NCBI GenBank assembly: GCA_947174565.1
Contig: CAMWJL010000007.1
Span: forward strand, 1 to 47,052
Source: an uncultured Prevotellaceae bacterium
Lineage (GTDB): Bacteria; Bacteroidota; Bacteroidia; Bacteroidales; Bacteroidaceae
Direction of reading: 5' to 3'
DNA length: 47,052 nt
The notes beneath the pieces were generated by a model, which was given only the letters and a program-made list of their open reading frames with translations, made no database searches and was not told the DNA's origin. The translations under genes were made by a program, and so were the position numbers. Shown here one piece after another: positions 30,811-40,376 of this stretch. The first letter of the stretch is position 1. Every line of letters starts with the position of its first letter.

Positions 30811-31413
30811 ATGTCGAGAAAAAAAGAAGAGAAAGACGTCATGATGGAAGAGTCGGCGATGATTCCTCCAGAATCTGTTGGGGATGAACCACAAATGAAA
30901 ACGGAGAGGGAGGAGGCGATAGAGGCAATCAAGGCTATCCGAAAGTTTACCAATGAAGATGATGATGAGTTTGGGGAGATATCGGTGAAGTCGATTCTTG
31001 GCGGTGATTTCTTGATGAGTCGCTTCGTCATCCGACAGATTCTATTTATGATGTTCTGTGTGGTGCTGATGATTCTTTATACGGGCAATCGCTATGATAG
31101 TCAGCAGGATGTCATCTTGATTGATAGCTTGCGTGGTCGCTTGCAGGAGGTGAAGTATAACGTGTTGACCCAATCCAGCGAACTGATGAACTTGTCTCGC
31201 CAGTCGAATGTGGAGAAGATGCTGGTGGGCACGCCTGACAGCTTGCTGCATAACTCCATCATTCCGCCTTTCTTGATTAAGGCAGGTGATGACCGACGTT
31301 TGCTTTCGGAGGAAGAGGTGGAAGAAGTGTTGGTTGATTCAACCGAGAAACAGACTGCCCCTCAGCCTGATAGCGGAGACGAAACGGGTGCGGAGGCAAT
31401 AATAACGGAATAG
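30811..31413 (+). CDS. FtsL-like cell division protein (Bacteroidetes type)
   Basis: 200 residues. An acidic cytoplasmic part (about 1-65) leads to one transmembrane helix (about 75-93, RQILFMMFCVVLMILYTG) and a periplasmic part with a short coiled-coil-like stretch (LIDSLRGRLQEVKYNVLTQS) and acidic tail. Sequence similarity to E. coli FtsL is not visible, but size, topology and the slot between rsmH and the PBP gene match the FtsL-like family of Bacteroidetes. It would bridge FtsQ and FtsW/FtsI in the divisome. AAGGAAGG just upstream fixes the start. The acidic cytoplasmic tail is longer than in E. coli FtsL. Confidence 0.82.
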   Translation: MSRKKEEKDVMMEESAMIPPESVGDEPQMKTEREEAIEAIKAIRKFTNEDDDEFGEISVKSILGGDFLMSRFVIRQILFMMFCVVLMILYTGNRYDSQQDVILIDSLRGRLQEVKYNVLTQSSELMNLSRQSNVEKMLVGTPDSLLHNSIIPPFLIKAGDDRRLLSEEEVEEVLVDSTEKQTAPQPDSGDETGAEAIITE

Positions 31414-31415
31414 GA

Positions 31416-33623
31416 ATGAAATTCGACAAGAAATATATTAACACGCGTATCACGTTCATCGTGGTGGTGGCAGTGCTGGTGATGATTGCTATCATCTCCC
31501 GTGCGGTCTATACTGCAACGGTGCAGAACGAGAAGTGGAAGAAGGTCGGTGCTGTGAGCGTGAGTGACACACTGCCCATGCCTGCTGCACGCGGCAACAT
31601 CTTGAGTGCCGACGGTCAGTTGATGGCAAGCAGTTTGCCTGACTACAAGGTGTATGTCGATTTCTTGTCGGGCATTGACCGACTGGACGATTCCATTGCG
31701 TCCAACGGCTCGAAGGTGAGGGTGTATGACCCCAAACAGGTGCATGAGAAGGATTCCCTGTGGGAGACGAACATGGAGGCAATTTGCCGTGGGTTGGCCG
31801 AGATTTGCCCTAACTACACTTATGAGGAGCATTACGAGCACATGATGAAGGGGTTGAGGGGGCACAAGCGTTATTGGGACGTTTCGCCTCGCGTGGTGTT
31901 GAACTTCATTCAGTATAACGAACTGATGAAGTTGCCTGTCTTCAACCTTAAAAGCCGCTATGCCAGCGGTTTGACCGTTGACCCTCGCAACAACCGCAAC
32001 AAGCCTTTCGGTTCGTTGGCACGTCGTACATTGGGCGAAATGTATGGTGCGAAGGACTCTGCACGTTCGGGTTTGGAACTTGCTTACGACTCGCTGCTGC
32101 GTGGCGAGCCAGGCAAGAAGCATAACAAGAAGGTGCTGTCGAAGTACCTTTCCATCATTGACAAAGAACCTGTGGATGGCTACGACCTTGTGAGCACCAT
32201 TGATGTGGGCATGCAGGACATCTGCGAGAGCGCGCTTCGTGAGAAGCTCCACGAGCTGGATGCCTCGATGGGTGTGGTCGTCTTGATGGAGGTGAAGACG
32301 GGCGATGTGAAAGCCATCGTGAACCTGATGCGTTACGAAGATGGTGAATACTATGAGGCGAGAAACTACGCTTTGGCGGCTTTGATGGAGCCTGGCTCTA
32401 CCTTCAAGACGGCATCTATCATGGTGGCGTTGGACGATGGCTATATCACGACCAAGGACATCGTGGATACGGGTGGCGGTATTTGTAACATGTATGGCGC
32501 AAAGATGAAGGATCACAACTGGTACAGAGGCGGTTATGGCGTGATTGATGTGCCGCATACCTTGATGTATTCCAGCAATATCGGCGTGAGCAAGTTGGTG
32601 GATGCTCACTATCACAATCAGCCAGAAAAGTTCGTGGAGGGTTTGCGAAGGATTGGTATCGGCACACCGCTGGGACTTCCGTTCGATGGTGCAGCTAATC
32701 CTGTCATCCGCATGCCTCACAAAGACCACAAGGGGGGGTATCGAATGTCGGACAACTGGTCGGCAACGGCTTTGGCTTGGATGTCAATTGGTTATGAGAC
32801 TCAGATTCCTCCTATCAGCACGGTGAGCTTCTACAACGCCATTGCCAACAATGGCAAGATGATTCGCCCACGTTTTGTGAAGGGTATCTCTAAGGATGGT
32901 GAAATGGTGAAGGAGTTCCCTGTGGAGGTCATCAAGTCGCGCATCTGTAAACAGAGTACGCTGGAGGACATACAGCATATCCTCTACCGAGTGGTGAATG
33001 ACCCCGAGGGGCTTGGTAAGAAGGCTGGCAACCCTTACTTCCATGTGAGTGGAAAGACGGGAACGGCTCAGGTGTCGAACGGTTCTGGCTATAAGGGTGG
33101 GTTGAACGAACACTTGGTGAGTTTCTGTGGTTACTATCCATCAGAAGAACCGAAGTATTCTTGTATCGTAGCGATTCGACACGCTTATGCTGTGGCGAGT
33201 GGTGGCGGACAGGCAGGTGTGGTTTTCTCCAAGATTGCCCAGCGTATCTATTCGAAGAATGTGACGACCGACATTAACTTGGCGAAGGATTCGGCAGCGG
33301 TGCATGTGCCTCATGTGAAGGCTGGCAATGTGCTGGCAGCACAATATGTGTTGAAAGAGTTGGGTCTGAAGACAAATGGTGGTGATGGGTACGAGTGGGG
33401 CACAGCATCGGTGGCACAAGGTGGGGTTGAGTTCCACCCCGTGAATGTAGGTACGGATGTGGTGCCGAATGTGGTAGGCATGGGTGCTCGGGATGCCGTG
33501 TATGCGTTGAACACTCGTGGCATGACGGTGCGGATGAAAGGTTGTGGTAAGGTCATCAGCCAAAGTGTGCCGAGCGGTAGCAAAGTGGTGAAGGGAAGAA
33601 CTGTCATTTTGACACTGAAATAA
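31416..33623 (+). CDS. ftsI: Penicillin-binding protein, septal transpeptidase (FtsI/PBP2b-like) with PASTA domain
   Basis: 735 residues. One N-terminal membrane helix (about 11-30), a dimerisation domain starting at PAARGNILSADGQLMA, and a transpeptidase domain with SxxK in EPGSTFKTAS (Ser about 328), SxN in MYSSNIGVSK and KTGT in VSGKTGTAQVS (Lys about 547). The last about 50 residues are a PASTA domain (VPNVVGMGARDAVYAL to KGRTVILTLK). It cross-links septal peptidoglycan together with FtsW, encoded downstream. The start lies 2 bp after the FtsL-like gene. A 455-codon antisense frame across it is a shadow. Confidence 0.94.
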   Translation: MKFDKKYINTRITFIVVVAVLVMIAIISRAVYTATVQNEKWKKVGAVSVSDTLPMPAARGNILSADGQLMASSLPDYKVYVDFLSGIDRLDDSIASNGSKVRVYDPKQVHEKDSLWETNMEAICRGLAEICPNYTYEEHYEHMMKGLRGHKRYWDVSPRVVLNFIQYNELMKLPVFNLKSRYASGLTVDPRNNRNKPFGSLARRTLGEMYGAKDSARSGLELAYDSLLRGEPGKKHNKKVLSKYLSIIDKEPVDGYDLVSTIDVGMQDICESALREKLHELDASMGVVVLMEVKTGDVKAIVNLMRYEDGEYYEARNYALAALMEPGSTFKTASIMVALDDGYITTKDIVDTGGGICNMYGAKMKDHNWYRGGYGVIDVPHTLMYSSNIGVSKLVDAHYHNQPEKFVEGLRRIGIGTPLGLPFDGAANPVIRMPHKDHKGGYRMSDNWSATALAWMSIGYETQIPPISTVSFYNAIANNGKMIRPRFVKGISKDGEMVKEFPVEVIKSRICKQSTLEDIQHILYRVVNDPEGLGKKAGNPYFHVSGKTGTAQVSNGSGYKGGLNEHLVSFCGYYPSEEPKYSCIVAIRHAYAVASGGGQAGVVFSKIAQRIYSKNVTTDINLAKDSAAVHVPHVKAGNVLAAQYVLKELGLKTNGGDGYEWGTASVAQGGVEFHPVNVGTDVVPNVVGMGARDAVYALNTRGMTVRMKGCGKVISQSVPSGSKVVKGRTVILTLK

Positions 33624-33656
33624 CGTGAAGTTTGACTTCTAATCAATCGTGTGATT

Positions 33657-35102
33657 ATGAAACTGAAAGAACTCGTTGGTAAGCTCAAAGTCCTTGAAGT
33701 GAAGGGGGATATGGAGCGTGGCATTTGTGGTGTACAAATAGATTCTCGTCAAGTGGAGGAGGGACACCTCTTCATGGCTGTGCGTGGCACGGTGGCTGAT
33801 GGTCATAGCTATATTGGCAAGGCTGTGGAGAAGGGTGCTGTGGCTGTGTTGTGTGAGGAGATACCTGCTGAACTGAGTGCTGCTGTGACGTATGTCCGTG
33901 TGGAGAATGTGGAGCAGGTTGTAGGACAGGTGGCTACCACTTTCTATGGTGACCCAACGAGCAAATTGAAACTGGTGGGTGTGACGGGTACGAACGGGAA
34001 GACGACCATTGCGACGGTGCTGTACGAGATGTTCCGCTACATGGGACATAAGGCTGGATTGCTCTCTACGGTGTGCAATTATGTTGATGGTGAGGCAATC
34101 CCCACAGAGCACACGACACCTGACCCCATTACGCTTAACGCCTTATTAGCCAGAATGGTGGAAGCAGGTTGTGAATATGCTTTCATGGAGGTGAGCAGCC
34201 ATAGCATCGTGCAGAATCGTATTGGCGGTTTGACCTTTGCTGGAGGTCTTTTCACGAACATCACGCGTGACCATCTGGATTATCATAAAACTTTTGAGAA
34301 CTACATCAAAGCCAAGAAACTCTTCTTTGACAATCTGTCTGCTGGGGCGTTTGCCATCACGAATGCAGACGACAAGAATGGAATGGTGATGGTGCAGAAT
34401 ACACAGGCAGTGGTGAAGACCTATTCGGTACAGAGTCCTGCTGACTTCAAAGCCAAGATTATTGAGTGCCACTTTGAGGGAATGTATCTGGATGTCAATG
34501 GTAAAGAGGTTGGCGTTCAGTTCATTGGAAAGTTCAATGTGAGCAACCTCCTGGCTGTGTATGGTGCTGCTGTCATGTTGGGGAAGGAAGAACAGGAAGT
34601 GCTGGTGGCATTGAGTGCCATGAAGCCCGTGAATGGACGCTTCGAGGCATTGCGCTCGCCTTTGGGTTATACGGCGATTGTTGACTATGCCCACACGCCT
34701 GATGCTTTGGAGAATGTGCTCAATGCCATTCATGGTGTGTTGGATGGAAAAGGTGAGGTCATAACCATTTGTGGCGCAGGTGGTAATCGCGATAAGGGAA
34801 AGCGTCCGCTGATGGCACGGGAGGCTGTGAAACAAAGCGACCGAGTTATCATCACGAGTGATAATCCGCGTTTTGAAGAACCGCAGGATATCATCAACGA
34901 TATGTTGGCAGGATTGGATGAGGAACAGATGAGGAAGGTGATTGCCATTGTAGATCGTCGTCAAGCCATCAAGACGGCTTGCATGATGGCGAAGAATGGT
35001 GATGTGATTCTTATTGCTGGTAAGGGACATGAGGATTATCAAGATGTGAAGGGTGTGAAGCATCATTTTGATGATAAGGAGGAGGTAAGAGCTTGCTTCT
35101 AA
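33657..35102 (+). CDS. murE: UDP-MurNAc-L-Ala-D-Glu:meso-diaminopimelate ligase
   Basis: 481 residues with the three Mur-ligase domains. ATP site [17 protein letters not shown] (about 108-124), the central [10 protein letters not shown] region, and DNPRFEEP (about 400-407), the DNPR motif that selects meso-diaminopimelate rather than lysine. It adds the third amino acid to the peptidoglycan stem peptide in the cytoplasm. ATG 33657 is preferred over GTG 33651. Confidence 0.96.
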   Translation: MKLKELVGKLKVLEVKGDMERGICGVQIDSRQVEEGHLFMAVRGTVADGHSYIGKAVEKGAVAVLCEEIPAELSAAVTYVRVENVEQVVGQVATTFYGDPTSKLKLVGVTGTNGKTTIATVLYEMFRYMGHKAGLLSTVCNYVDGEAIPTEHTTPDPITLNALLARMVEAGCEYAFMEVSSHSIVQNRIGGLTFAGGLFTNITRDHLDYHKTFENYIKAKKLFFDNLSAGAFAITNADDKNGMVMVQNTQAVVKTYSVQSPADFKAKIIECHFEGMYLDVNGKEVGVQFIGKFNVSNLLAVYGAAVMLGKEEQEVLVALSAMKPVNGRFEALRSPLGYTAIVDYAHTPDALENVLNAIHGVLDGKGEVITICGAGGNRDKGKRPLMAREAVKQSDRVIITSDNPRFEEPQDIINDMLAGLDEEQMRKVIAIVDRRQAIKTACMMAKNGDVILIAGKGHEDYQDVKGVKHHFDDKEEVRACF

Positions 35103-35151
35103 TCTGTTATGGTTGGAGGATATTGAATCATACATTTAATAGATATAACGT

Positions 35152-36411
35152 ATGTTGTACAACTTATTTGAGTATTTGGAACAGTTTGACATTCCAGGGG
35201 CGGGCGTGTTTGGTTATGTGTCTTTCCGAGCATTAGCGTCATTGATTTGTTCATTGGTCATCTCGATGGTGGCTGGTGAGTATTTCATCAAATATATGCG
35301 TAGGCGCAAGCATATTGAGGAGGCACGTGATGCTGCGATTGACCCTTATGGTGTACAGAAAAAGGGTGTTCCGTCAATGGGTGGTGTGGTGATTCTTGCG
35401 GCTGTGTTGATTCCTGCCCTTTTGTTCGGAAAGCTCAGCAATGTCTATATGGTATTGTTGATTGCCACGATTGCTTTCTTTGGCATGATAGGCTTCATGG
35501 ATGACAAAATAAAGTTGGGAGGCAACAAGGACGGTATGGCTCCACGATGGAAGATGTTGGCACAGTTGCTATTCGGTGTGGCTGTGGGATTGACGCTGTG
35601 GTTGAGTCCTGATGCAGTGGTGCGTGAGAACGTGGAGCGAGAAATCGGTGACAAGGTGGAAGTGTATCATAAGAGCGAAGCACGTAAGAGTACGGTGACG
35701 ACAGTGCCTTTTGTGAAAAGCAACAATATAGACTATTATGAGGTGTTCAGTTTCGTAAAAGATGGTAAGACGAAACGTGCATGCGGTTGGATTCTTTTTG
35801 TGCTGGTGACGACGTTTGTCATCGCTGCCGTAAGCAATGGTGCTAATTTGAACGATGGCATGGACGGCATGTGTGCTGGTAACTCAGCTATCATCGGTGT
35901 TACTTTGGGAATCTTGGCTTATGTGAGTGGTCACATCCGTTTTGCTGACTATTTGAATGTGATGTATATTCCTGGTTCGGAAGAGATTGTGGTGTTTCTT
36001 GCAGCCTTTGTGGGTGCGCTGGTCGGTTTCCTTTGGTATAATGCCTATCCAGCCAAAGTGTTTATGGGAGATACGGGAAGCCTTGCTATTGGCGGTGTTA
36101 TAGCTGTGACGGCTGTCATTATTCATAAAGAGCTGATGTTGCCGATTCTGTGTGGCATCTTCTTGATGGAGAGTGTGTCGGTGATGCTACAATTGGCTTA
36201 TGCCAAGAGGGGTAACAAGAAAGGTGAGAAATGGCGAGTGTTTAAGCGTGCGCCCTTCCATGACCATTATCGGCATCCGATGGAAGAGGGGGTGAAGTAC
36301 CTCATTAAGAGGCCGCATGGGTTGTTGTTCGAGTCAATGATTACAACGCGCTTTTGGATTGTCACCATCCTGCTGGCCGCCATCACGATTATTACGTTAA
36401 AGATAAGATAA
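35152..36411 (+). CDS. mraY: Phospho-N-acetylmuramoyl-pentapeptide transferase MraY
   Basis: 419 residues, about ten membrane helices. Conserved parts are GVPSMGGVVIL, GFMDDKIKLGG (Asp pair), ANLNDGMDGMCAGN, KVFMGDTGSLAIGG and KRAPFHDHYRHP. It makes lipid I from UDP-MurNAc-pentapeptide and undecaprenyl phosphate. It is about 60 residues longer than E. coli MraY (360). The extra lies around residues 148-215, between the helix ending LTLWLSPDAVV and RACGWILFVL, and is hydrophilic; an insertion of this kind is usual in Bacteroidetes. Confidence 0.95.
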   Translation: MLYNLFEYLEQFDIPGAGVFGYVSFRALASLICSLVISMVAGEYFIKYMRRRKHIEEARDAAIDPYGVQKKGVPSMGGVVILAAVLIPALLFGKLSNVYMVLLIATIAFFGMIGFMDDKIKLGGNKDGMAPRWKMLAQLLFGVAVGLTLWLSPDAVVRENVEREIGDKVEVYHKSEARKSTVTTVPFVKSNNIDYYEVFSFVKDGKTKRACGWILFVLVTTFVIAAVSNGANLNDGMDGMCAGNSAIIGVTLGILAYVSGHIRFADYLNVMYIPGSEEIVVFLAAFVGALVGFLWYNAYPAKVFMGDTGSLAIGGVIAVTAVIIHKELMLPILCGIFLMESVSVMLQLAYAKRGNKKGEKWRVFKRAPFHDHYRHPMEEGVKYLIKRPHGLLFESMITTRFWIVTILLAAITIITLKIR

Positions 36412-36423
36412 ACAAGCAATAAG

Positions 36424-37755
36424 ATGAGAAGAATTGTTATATTGGGTGCAGCTGAAAGTGGGGCTGGGGCTGCTGTGTTGGCAAAGGTCAAAGGGTTTGA
36501 TGTGTTCGTGAGCGACATGTCGAACATCAAAGATAAATACAAGGATTTGCTTAATCGCCACGAGATTGTGTGGGAAGAAGGACATCATACAGATGAGCTG
36601 ATTCTGAATGCTGATGAGGTCATCAAGAGTCCTGGCATCCCAGAGAATGCTCCGATGATTCAGAAATTGAAGGCGAAGAACATTCCCATCATCTCGGAGA
36701 TTGAGTTTGCGGGTCGATATACGAATGCCAAGATGATTTGTATTACAGGAAGTAATGGCAAAACGACGACAACATCGCTCATCTATCATATCTTGAAGCA
36801 TGCAGGTTATGATGTGGGTTTGGCTGGCAATATAGGCAGAAGCCTTGCGTTGCAAGTGGCAGAAGAACCGCATGACTATTATGTGATTGAGTTGAGCAGT
36901 TTTCAGTTAGACAATATGTATGAGTTTAAGGCGGATATTGCTGTGCTGATGAACATAACGCCTGACCATCTTGACCGCTATGACTTCAAGATGCAGAACT
37001 ATGTTGATTCTAAAATGCGCATCATTCAGAATCAGACTCCTCAGGATGCTTTCGTCTTCTGGAACGATGACCCTATTGTGGCAGCAGAACTGAAAAAATA
37101 CGACATTAAAGCAAGGCTTTGTCCGTTCGGTGAGTTCAAGAGTGACAGCGTGATAGGCTATGTGGACGAGGACTCATACATCATCGAAGGGCCTGTTCCT
37201 TTCAATATGGAGCAGGAGGAATTGGCACTACGTGGGAAGCATAATCTCTATAACTCTCTTGCAGCGGGCATTACGGCTGATTTGGCTGGTGTGAGTAACG
37301 AGCAGATTCGTGAGGGTTTGAAGACGTTTGAAGGTGTAGAGCATCGTTTGGAAAAGGTTGGTCGAGTGCGTGGTGTGGAGTTTATTAACGATTCTAAGGC
37401 CACCAATGTTAATGCCTGTTGGTATGCACTGGACAGTATGCGTACACCTGTTGTCCTCATCCTCGGCGGTAAGGACAAGGGCAATGATTATTCGGAGATA
37501 TTCGATTTGGTGAAGGAGAAATGTATTGGTCTTGTCTTTTTGGGAGTGGATAACTCAAAACTGCATGCTGCGTTTGATGGTTTCGGCATTCCTATTGCTG
37601 ATGTGAAGAGCATGAAGGATTGTGTGGATGAGTGTTATAAGATGGCTAAACCTGGTAGTACCGTGCTGTTAAGCCCTTGTTGCGCCAGCTTCGATTTGTT
37701 TAAGAACATGGAAGACCGAGGTGAGCAGTTCAAGGAATGTGTGAGGAATCTGTAA
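36424..37755 (+). CDS. murD: UDP-MurNAc-L-alanine:D-glutamate ligase
   Basis: 443 residues. N-terminal Rossmann-like domain (RRIVILGAAESGAGAAVLA), ATP site CITGSNGKTTTTSLI (about 109-123), NITPDHLDRYDF, GKHNLYNSLAAG, and the C-terminal VILILGGKDKGNDYSEI and LSPCCASFDLFKN. It adds D-glutamate to UDP-MurNAc-L-Ala. It begins 12 bp after mraY and ends 12 bp before ftsW, so it is in the same operon. Confidence 0.96.
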   Translation: MRRIVILGAAESGAGAAVLAKVKGFDVFVSDMSNIKDKYKDLLNRHEIVWEEGHHTDELILNADEVIKSPGIPENAPMIQKLKAKNIPIISEIEFAGRYTNAKMICITGSNGKTTTTSLIYHILKHAGYDVGLAGNIGRSLALQVAEEPHDYYVIELSSFQLDNMYEFKADIAVLMNITPDHLDRYDFKMQNYVDSKMRIIQNQTPQDAFVFWNDDPIVAAELKKYDIKARLCPFGEFKSDSVIGYVDEDSYIIEGPVPFNMEQEELALRGKHNLYNSLAAGITADLAGVSNEQIREGLKTFEGVEHRLEKVGRVRGVEFINDSKATNVNACWYALDSMRTPVVLILGGKDKGNDYSEIFDLVKEKCIGLVFLGVDNSKLHAAFDGFGIPIADVKSMKDCVDECYKMAKPGSTVLLSPCCASFDLFKNMEDRGEQFKECVRNL

Positions 37756-37767
37756 AGAGAAAGTGAT

Positions 37768-39102
37768 ATGGGAACGTTAGTACAAGATTTTTTCGGCGGA
37801 AAGCTCTTCAAGGGCGATAAAGGCGTGTGGATGATATACTTCTTCCTCTGTATGATTTCATTGGTGGAAGTGTATAGTGCATCGAGCCGACTGACGTTCG
37901 AGGGTGGACATCATTGGGGACCTATGGTTAGTCAGGCGGGCTTTCTTTTTGTGGGATTGCTTATCATCCTAATGGTGCATCGTATTCCTTGCAAGTGGTT
38001 TATGTTGTTCCCATTTATCTTGTTACCAGTGGCGGTTCTTCTTCTGCTTTATACGGCAGTGTTGGGTGGTGGTAGTGACATCAATGAAACACACCGATGG
38101 GTACGTTTTGGTTCTATTAGTTTCCAGCCGTCGGAGATTGCAAAAGCAGCTCTTCTGATGACTGCGGCCGTGGTGTTGGCTAAGACACAGACGGAGAAAG
38201 AGGAGTTTGTCAGAGGGAAAAAGCGGAAGGTCGTGGGTGCCATTAAGGGAAAGCGTTATTTGGCTTTTGCCATTGTGGGGGGGGCGACATTGCTGATTTG
38301 TGGCTTGATTTTTTTGGATAATGTCTCAACGGCCTTGATGTTGTTCTTTGTAGTCGTGGTGATGATGTTTCTGGGACAAGTGCCTAAAGATCTTATGCTG
38401 AAAGGATTGCTTTCAATCGTCGGGCTTGGTGTGTTTGTGGTGATGCTTTCTATGGCTATGCCTGATGATACTTTGAAGGATGTTCCTGGTTTTAAGCGTG
38501 TGGTGACGGTGAAACACCGTATCAATCGAATGTTGGGTTCAGAAGTGGAAGAGGAACAAGGGAAAGCCTCAAAAACGAATACTCAGATTTTGTTGAATGA
38601 TAAAAATTCTCAAACCACTTATGCGTTCATCGCTGTAGCGAACTCGAATGTGATTGGATTGGGACCTGGAAATTCTATTCAGCGTGACTTCTTGCAGCAT
38701 GCGGAATCGGACTTTATCTATGCTATCATTGTGGAAGAACTGGGAATCGGTGGTGCGTTGTTTGTTGCTTTCCTCTATTTGGTGTTGCTGATTCGTGTGG
38801 GGCGTATTGCACAGAAGTGTCCGAGTTTCTTCCCAGCCTATTTAGTGTTGGGATTTGGCATTATGATGGTGTTGCAAGCGTTTGTGAATATGAGTGTGGC
38901 TGTTGGTTTGGTGCCTGTGACGGGGCAGACATTGCCACTCATCAGCAAGGGAGGAACATCCATTTTGATAACCAGTTTCTACATCGGAGTCATCTTGAGC
39001 GTGAGTCGGTATGCGGAGAAAAAGGAGAAGAAAGCCCCTCTTGTGGAGGCTGTCCCTAACGGAGAAACCAGCGAGTATTATACGGACGGGGCGATGTCTT
39101 GA
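37768..39102 (+). CDS. ftsW: Septal peptidoglycan glycosyltransferase FtsW (SEDS family)
   Basis: 444 residues with about ten membrane helices. SEDS landmarks include the catalytic-loop region beginning SNVIGLGPGNSIQRDFLQHAESD, then FIYAIIVEELGIGGA and the C-terminal GLVPVTGQTLPLISKGGTS. It polymerises lipid II at the septum with the PBP encoded three genes upstream. It also carries a run of eight G in coding sequence at 38277-38284 within IVGGATLL, a place prone to sequencing or replication slippage. The frame is intact as read. Confidence 0.93.
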   Translation: MGTLVQDFFGGKLFKGDKGVWMIYFFLCMISLVEVYSASSRLTFEGGHHWGPMVSQAGFLFVGLLIILMVHRIPCKWFMLFPFILLPVAVLLLLYTAVLGGGSDINETHRWVRFGSISFQPSEIAKAALLMTAAVVLAKTQTEKEEFVRGKKRKVVGAIKGKRYLAFAIVGGATLLICGLIFLDNVSTALMLFFVVVVMMFLGQVPKDLMLKGLLSIVGLGVFVVMLSMAMPDDTLKDVPGFKRVVTVKHRINRMLGSEVEEEQGKASKTNTQILLNDKNSQTTYAFIAVANSNVIGLGPGNSIQRDFLQHAESDFIYAIIVEELGIGGALFVAFLYLVLLIRVGRIAQKCPSFFPAYLVLGFGIMMVLQAFVNMSVAVGLVPVTGQTLPLISKGGTSILITSFYIGVILSVSRYAEKKEKKAPLVEAVPNGETSEYYTDGAMS

Positions 39103-39188
39103 GGTCAAAAGAAGGATGTTGCGACTTTTTTGAGGACGTGAATCGCTGATTTTGATACGTTTATGATGAAAAATATAGAGATTATTAG

Positions 39189-39196
39189 TATCTTTG
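39189..39196 (+). promoter_or_regulatory. Possible internal -7 element before murG
   Basis: TATCTTTG lies in the 132-bp gap between ftsW and murG, the longest gap after ftsL. No TTG sits at the usual distance. If used it would start transcription about 33 nt before murG. Confidence 0.35.
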
Positions 39197-39234
39197 CCCA
39201 TTAAAATAAATCACACGGAAGTGTGTTACGGAAA

Positions 39235-40371
39235 ATGGAACAAAACAAGCCTTTTAGAGTGATTGTCAGTGGTGGTGGAACTGGTGGGCATATCTTCCCA
39301 GCGGTATCTATCGCCAATGCCATTAAGAAGCAACATCCAGAGGCAGAAATTCTGTTTGTGGGTGCTGAAGGGCGCATGGAAATGCAACGTGTGCCAGCTG
39401 CTGGCTACAAAATCGATGGACTTCCAGTTCGTGGGCTTGTGCGCCCTCTGTGGAGTTACAAGAATATCGGGGTCATGCTTGACTTTTTCAAAAGTAAACG
39501 GATTGTCAAGAAGATTATTCGTGACTTCAAGCCCCATGTGGCTGTGGGTGTAGGTGGCTACGCCTCAGCTCCAACATTGAATGCTGCTTATTCGATGGGT
39601 GTTCCTTGCCTTATTCAAGAACAGAATTCCTATGCAGGTGTGACAAACCGCTCATTAGCCAAGAAGGCAAAAAAAGTGTGTGTGGCTTATAGCGGCATGT
39701 CCCGATTCTTCCCAGCTGACAAGATTATCATTACGGGTAATCCTGTTCGGCAGAATCTTCTTGACACGGAGATTACGAAGGAGGAGGCGCGTATGAGTTT
39801 TGGTCTTGTTCCTGACAAGAAGACGGTGCTGATTGTGGGTGGCAGTTTGGGTGCTCGGACGATGAATGAAAGTGTGCTTTCTCATTTGGAAGGCATCCGT
39901 GAAAGTGGTGTACAGTTTATTTGGCAGACAGGTAAATATTATAGCCAGCACATTGCCGAGGAACTGAGTAAAGTGGAAGCAGTGAAGAACTTGAAGGTGA
40001 TGGATTTTATCAGTAGCATGGATAATGCGTATGCTGCAGCTGACATTGTTGTGAGTCGTGCTGGGGCAAGCTCTATTTCAGAGTTGTGTCTGCTGGGTAA
40101 GCCCTGCATTCTTGTTCCATCGCCTAATGTTGCAGAGGACCATCAAACCAAGAATGCGCAGGCACTCTCGACCAAGGATGCCGCTATTTTTGTGGCAGAT
40201 AAGGATGCTAAGGAGCAGCTGATTATGTTGGCAATTAAAACTGTACAAGATGATGCCCGATTGGCTACACTGAGTGCCAATGTGAAGATGATGGCTTTCT
40301 TCAATTCGGCAGATGTGATAGCCGAAGAGGTGTATAAATTGGCGATTGAATATAGAAATCAAAATAAGTAG
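39235..40371 (+). CDS. murG: UDP-GlcNAc:lipid I N-acetylglucosaminyltransferase MurG
   Basis: 378 residues. GT-B fold with the N-terminal glycine loop VSGGGTGGHIFPA (about 10-22), GVGGYASAPT, LIQEQNSYAGVTNR, and the donor site VSRAGASSISELCLLGKP with PSPNVAEDHQTKNA. It turns lipid I into lipid II on the inner face of the membrane. The ATG at 39235 is used; a GTG at 39223 would add four residues and has no better ribosome site. Confidence 0.96.
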   Translation: MEQNKPFRVIVSGGGTGGHIFPAVSIANAIKKQHPEAEILFVGAEGRMEMQRVPAAGYKIDGLPVRGLVRPLWSYKNIGVMLDFFKSKRIVKKIIRDFKPHVAVGVGGYASAPTLNAAYSMGVPCLIQEQNSYAGVTNRSLAKKAKKVCVAYSGMSRFFPADKIIITGNPVRQNLLDTEITKEEARMSFGLVPDKKTVLIVGGSLGARTMNESVLSHLEGIRESGVQFIWQTGKYYSQHIAEELSKVEAVKNLKVMDFISSMDNAYAAADIVVSRAGASSISELCLLGKPCILVPSPNVAEDHQTKNAQALSTKDAAIFVADKDAKEQLIMLAIKTVQDDARLATLSANVKMMAFFNSADVIAEEVYKLAIEYRNQNK

Positions 40372-40376
40372 AAGTG

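Noticed and set aside
31362-32729. Long 455-codon minus-strand frame
   Set aside because: It is antisense to the clear PBP gene, has no recognisable motif and is rich in His, Val and Ala as expected of a shadow frame.
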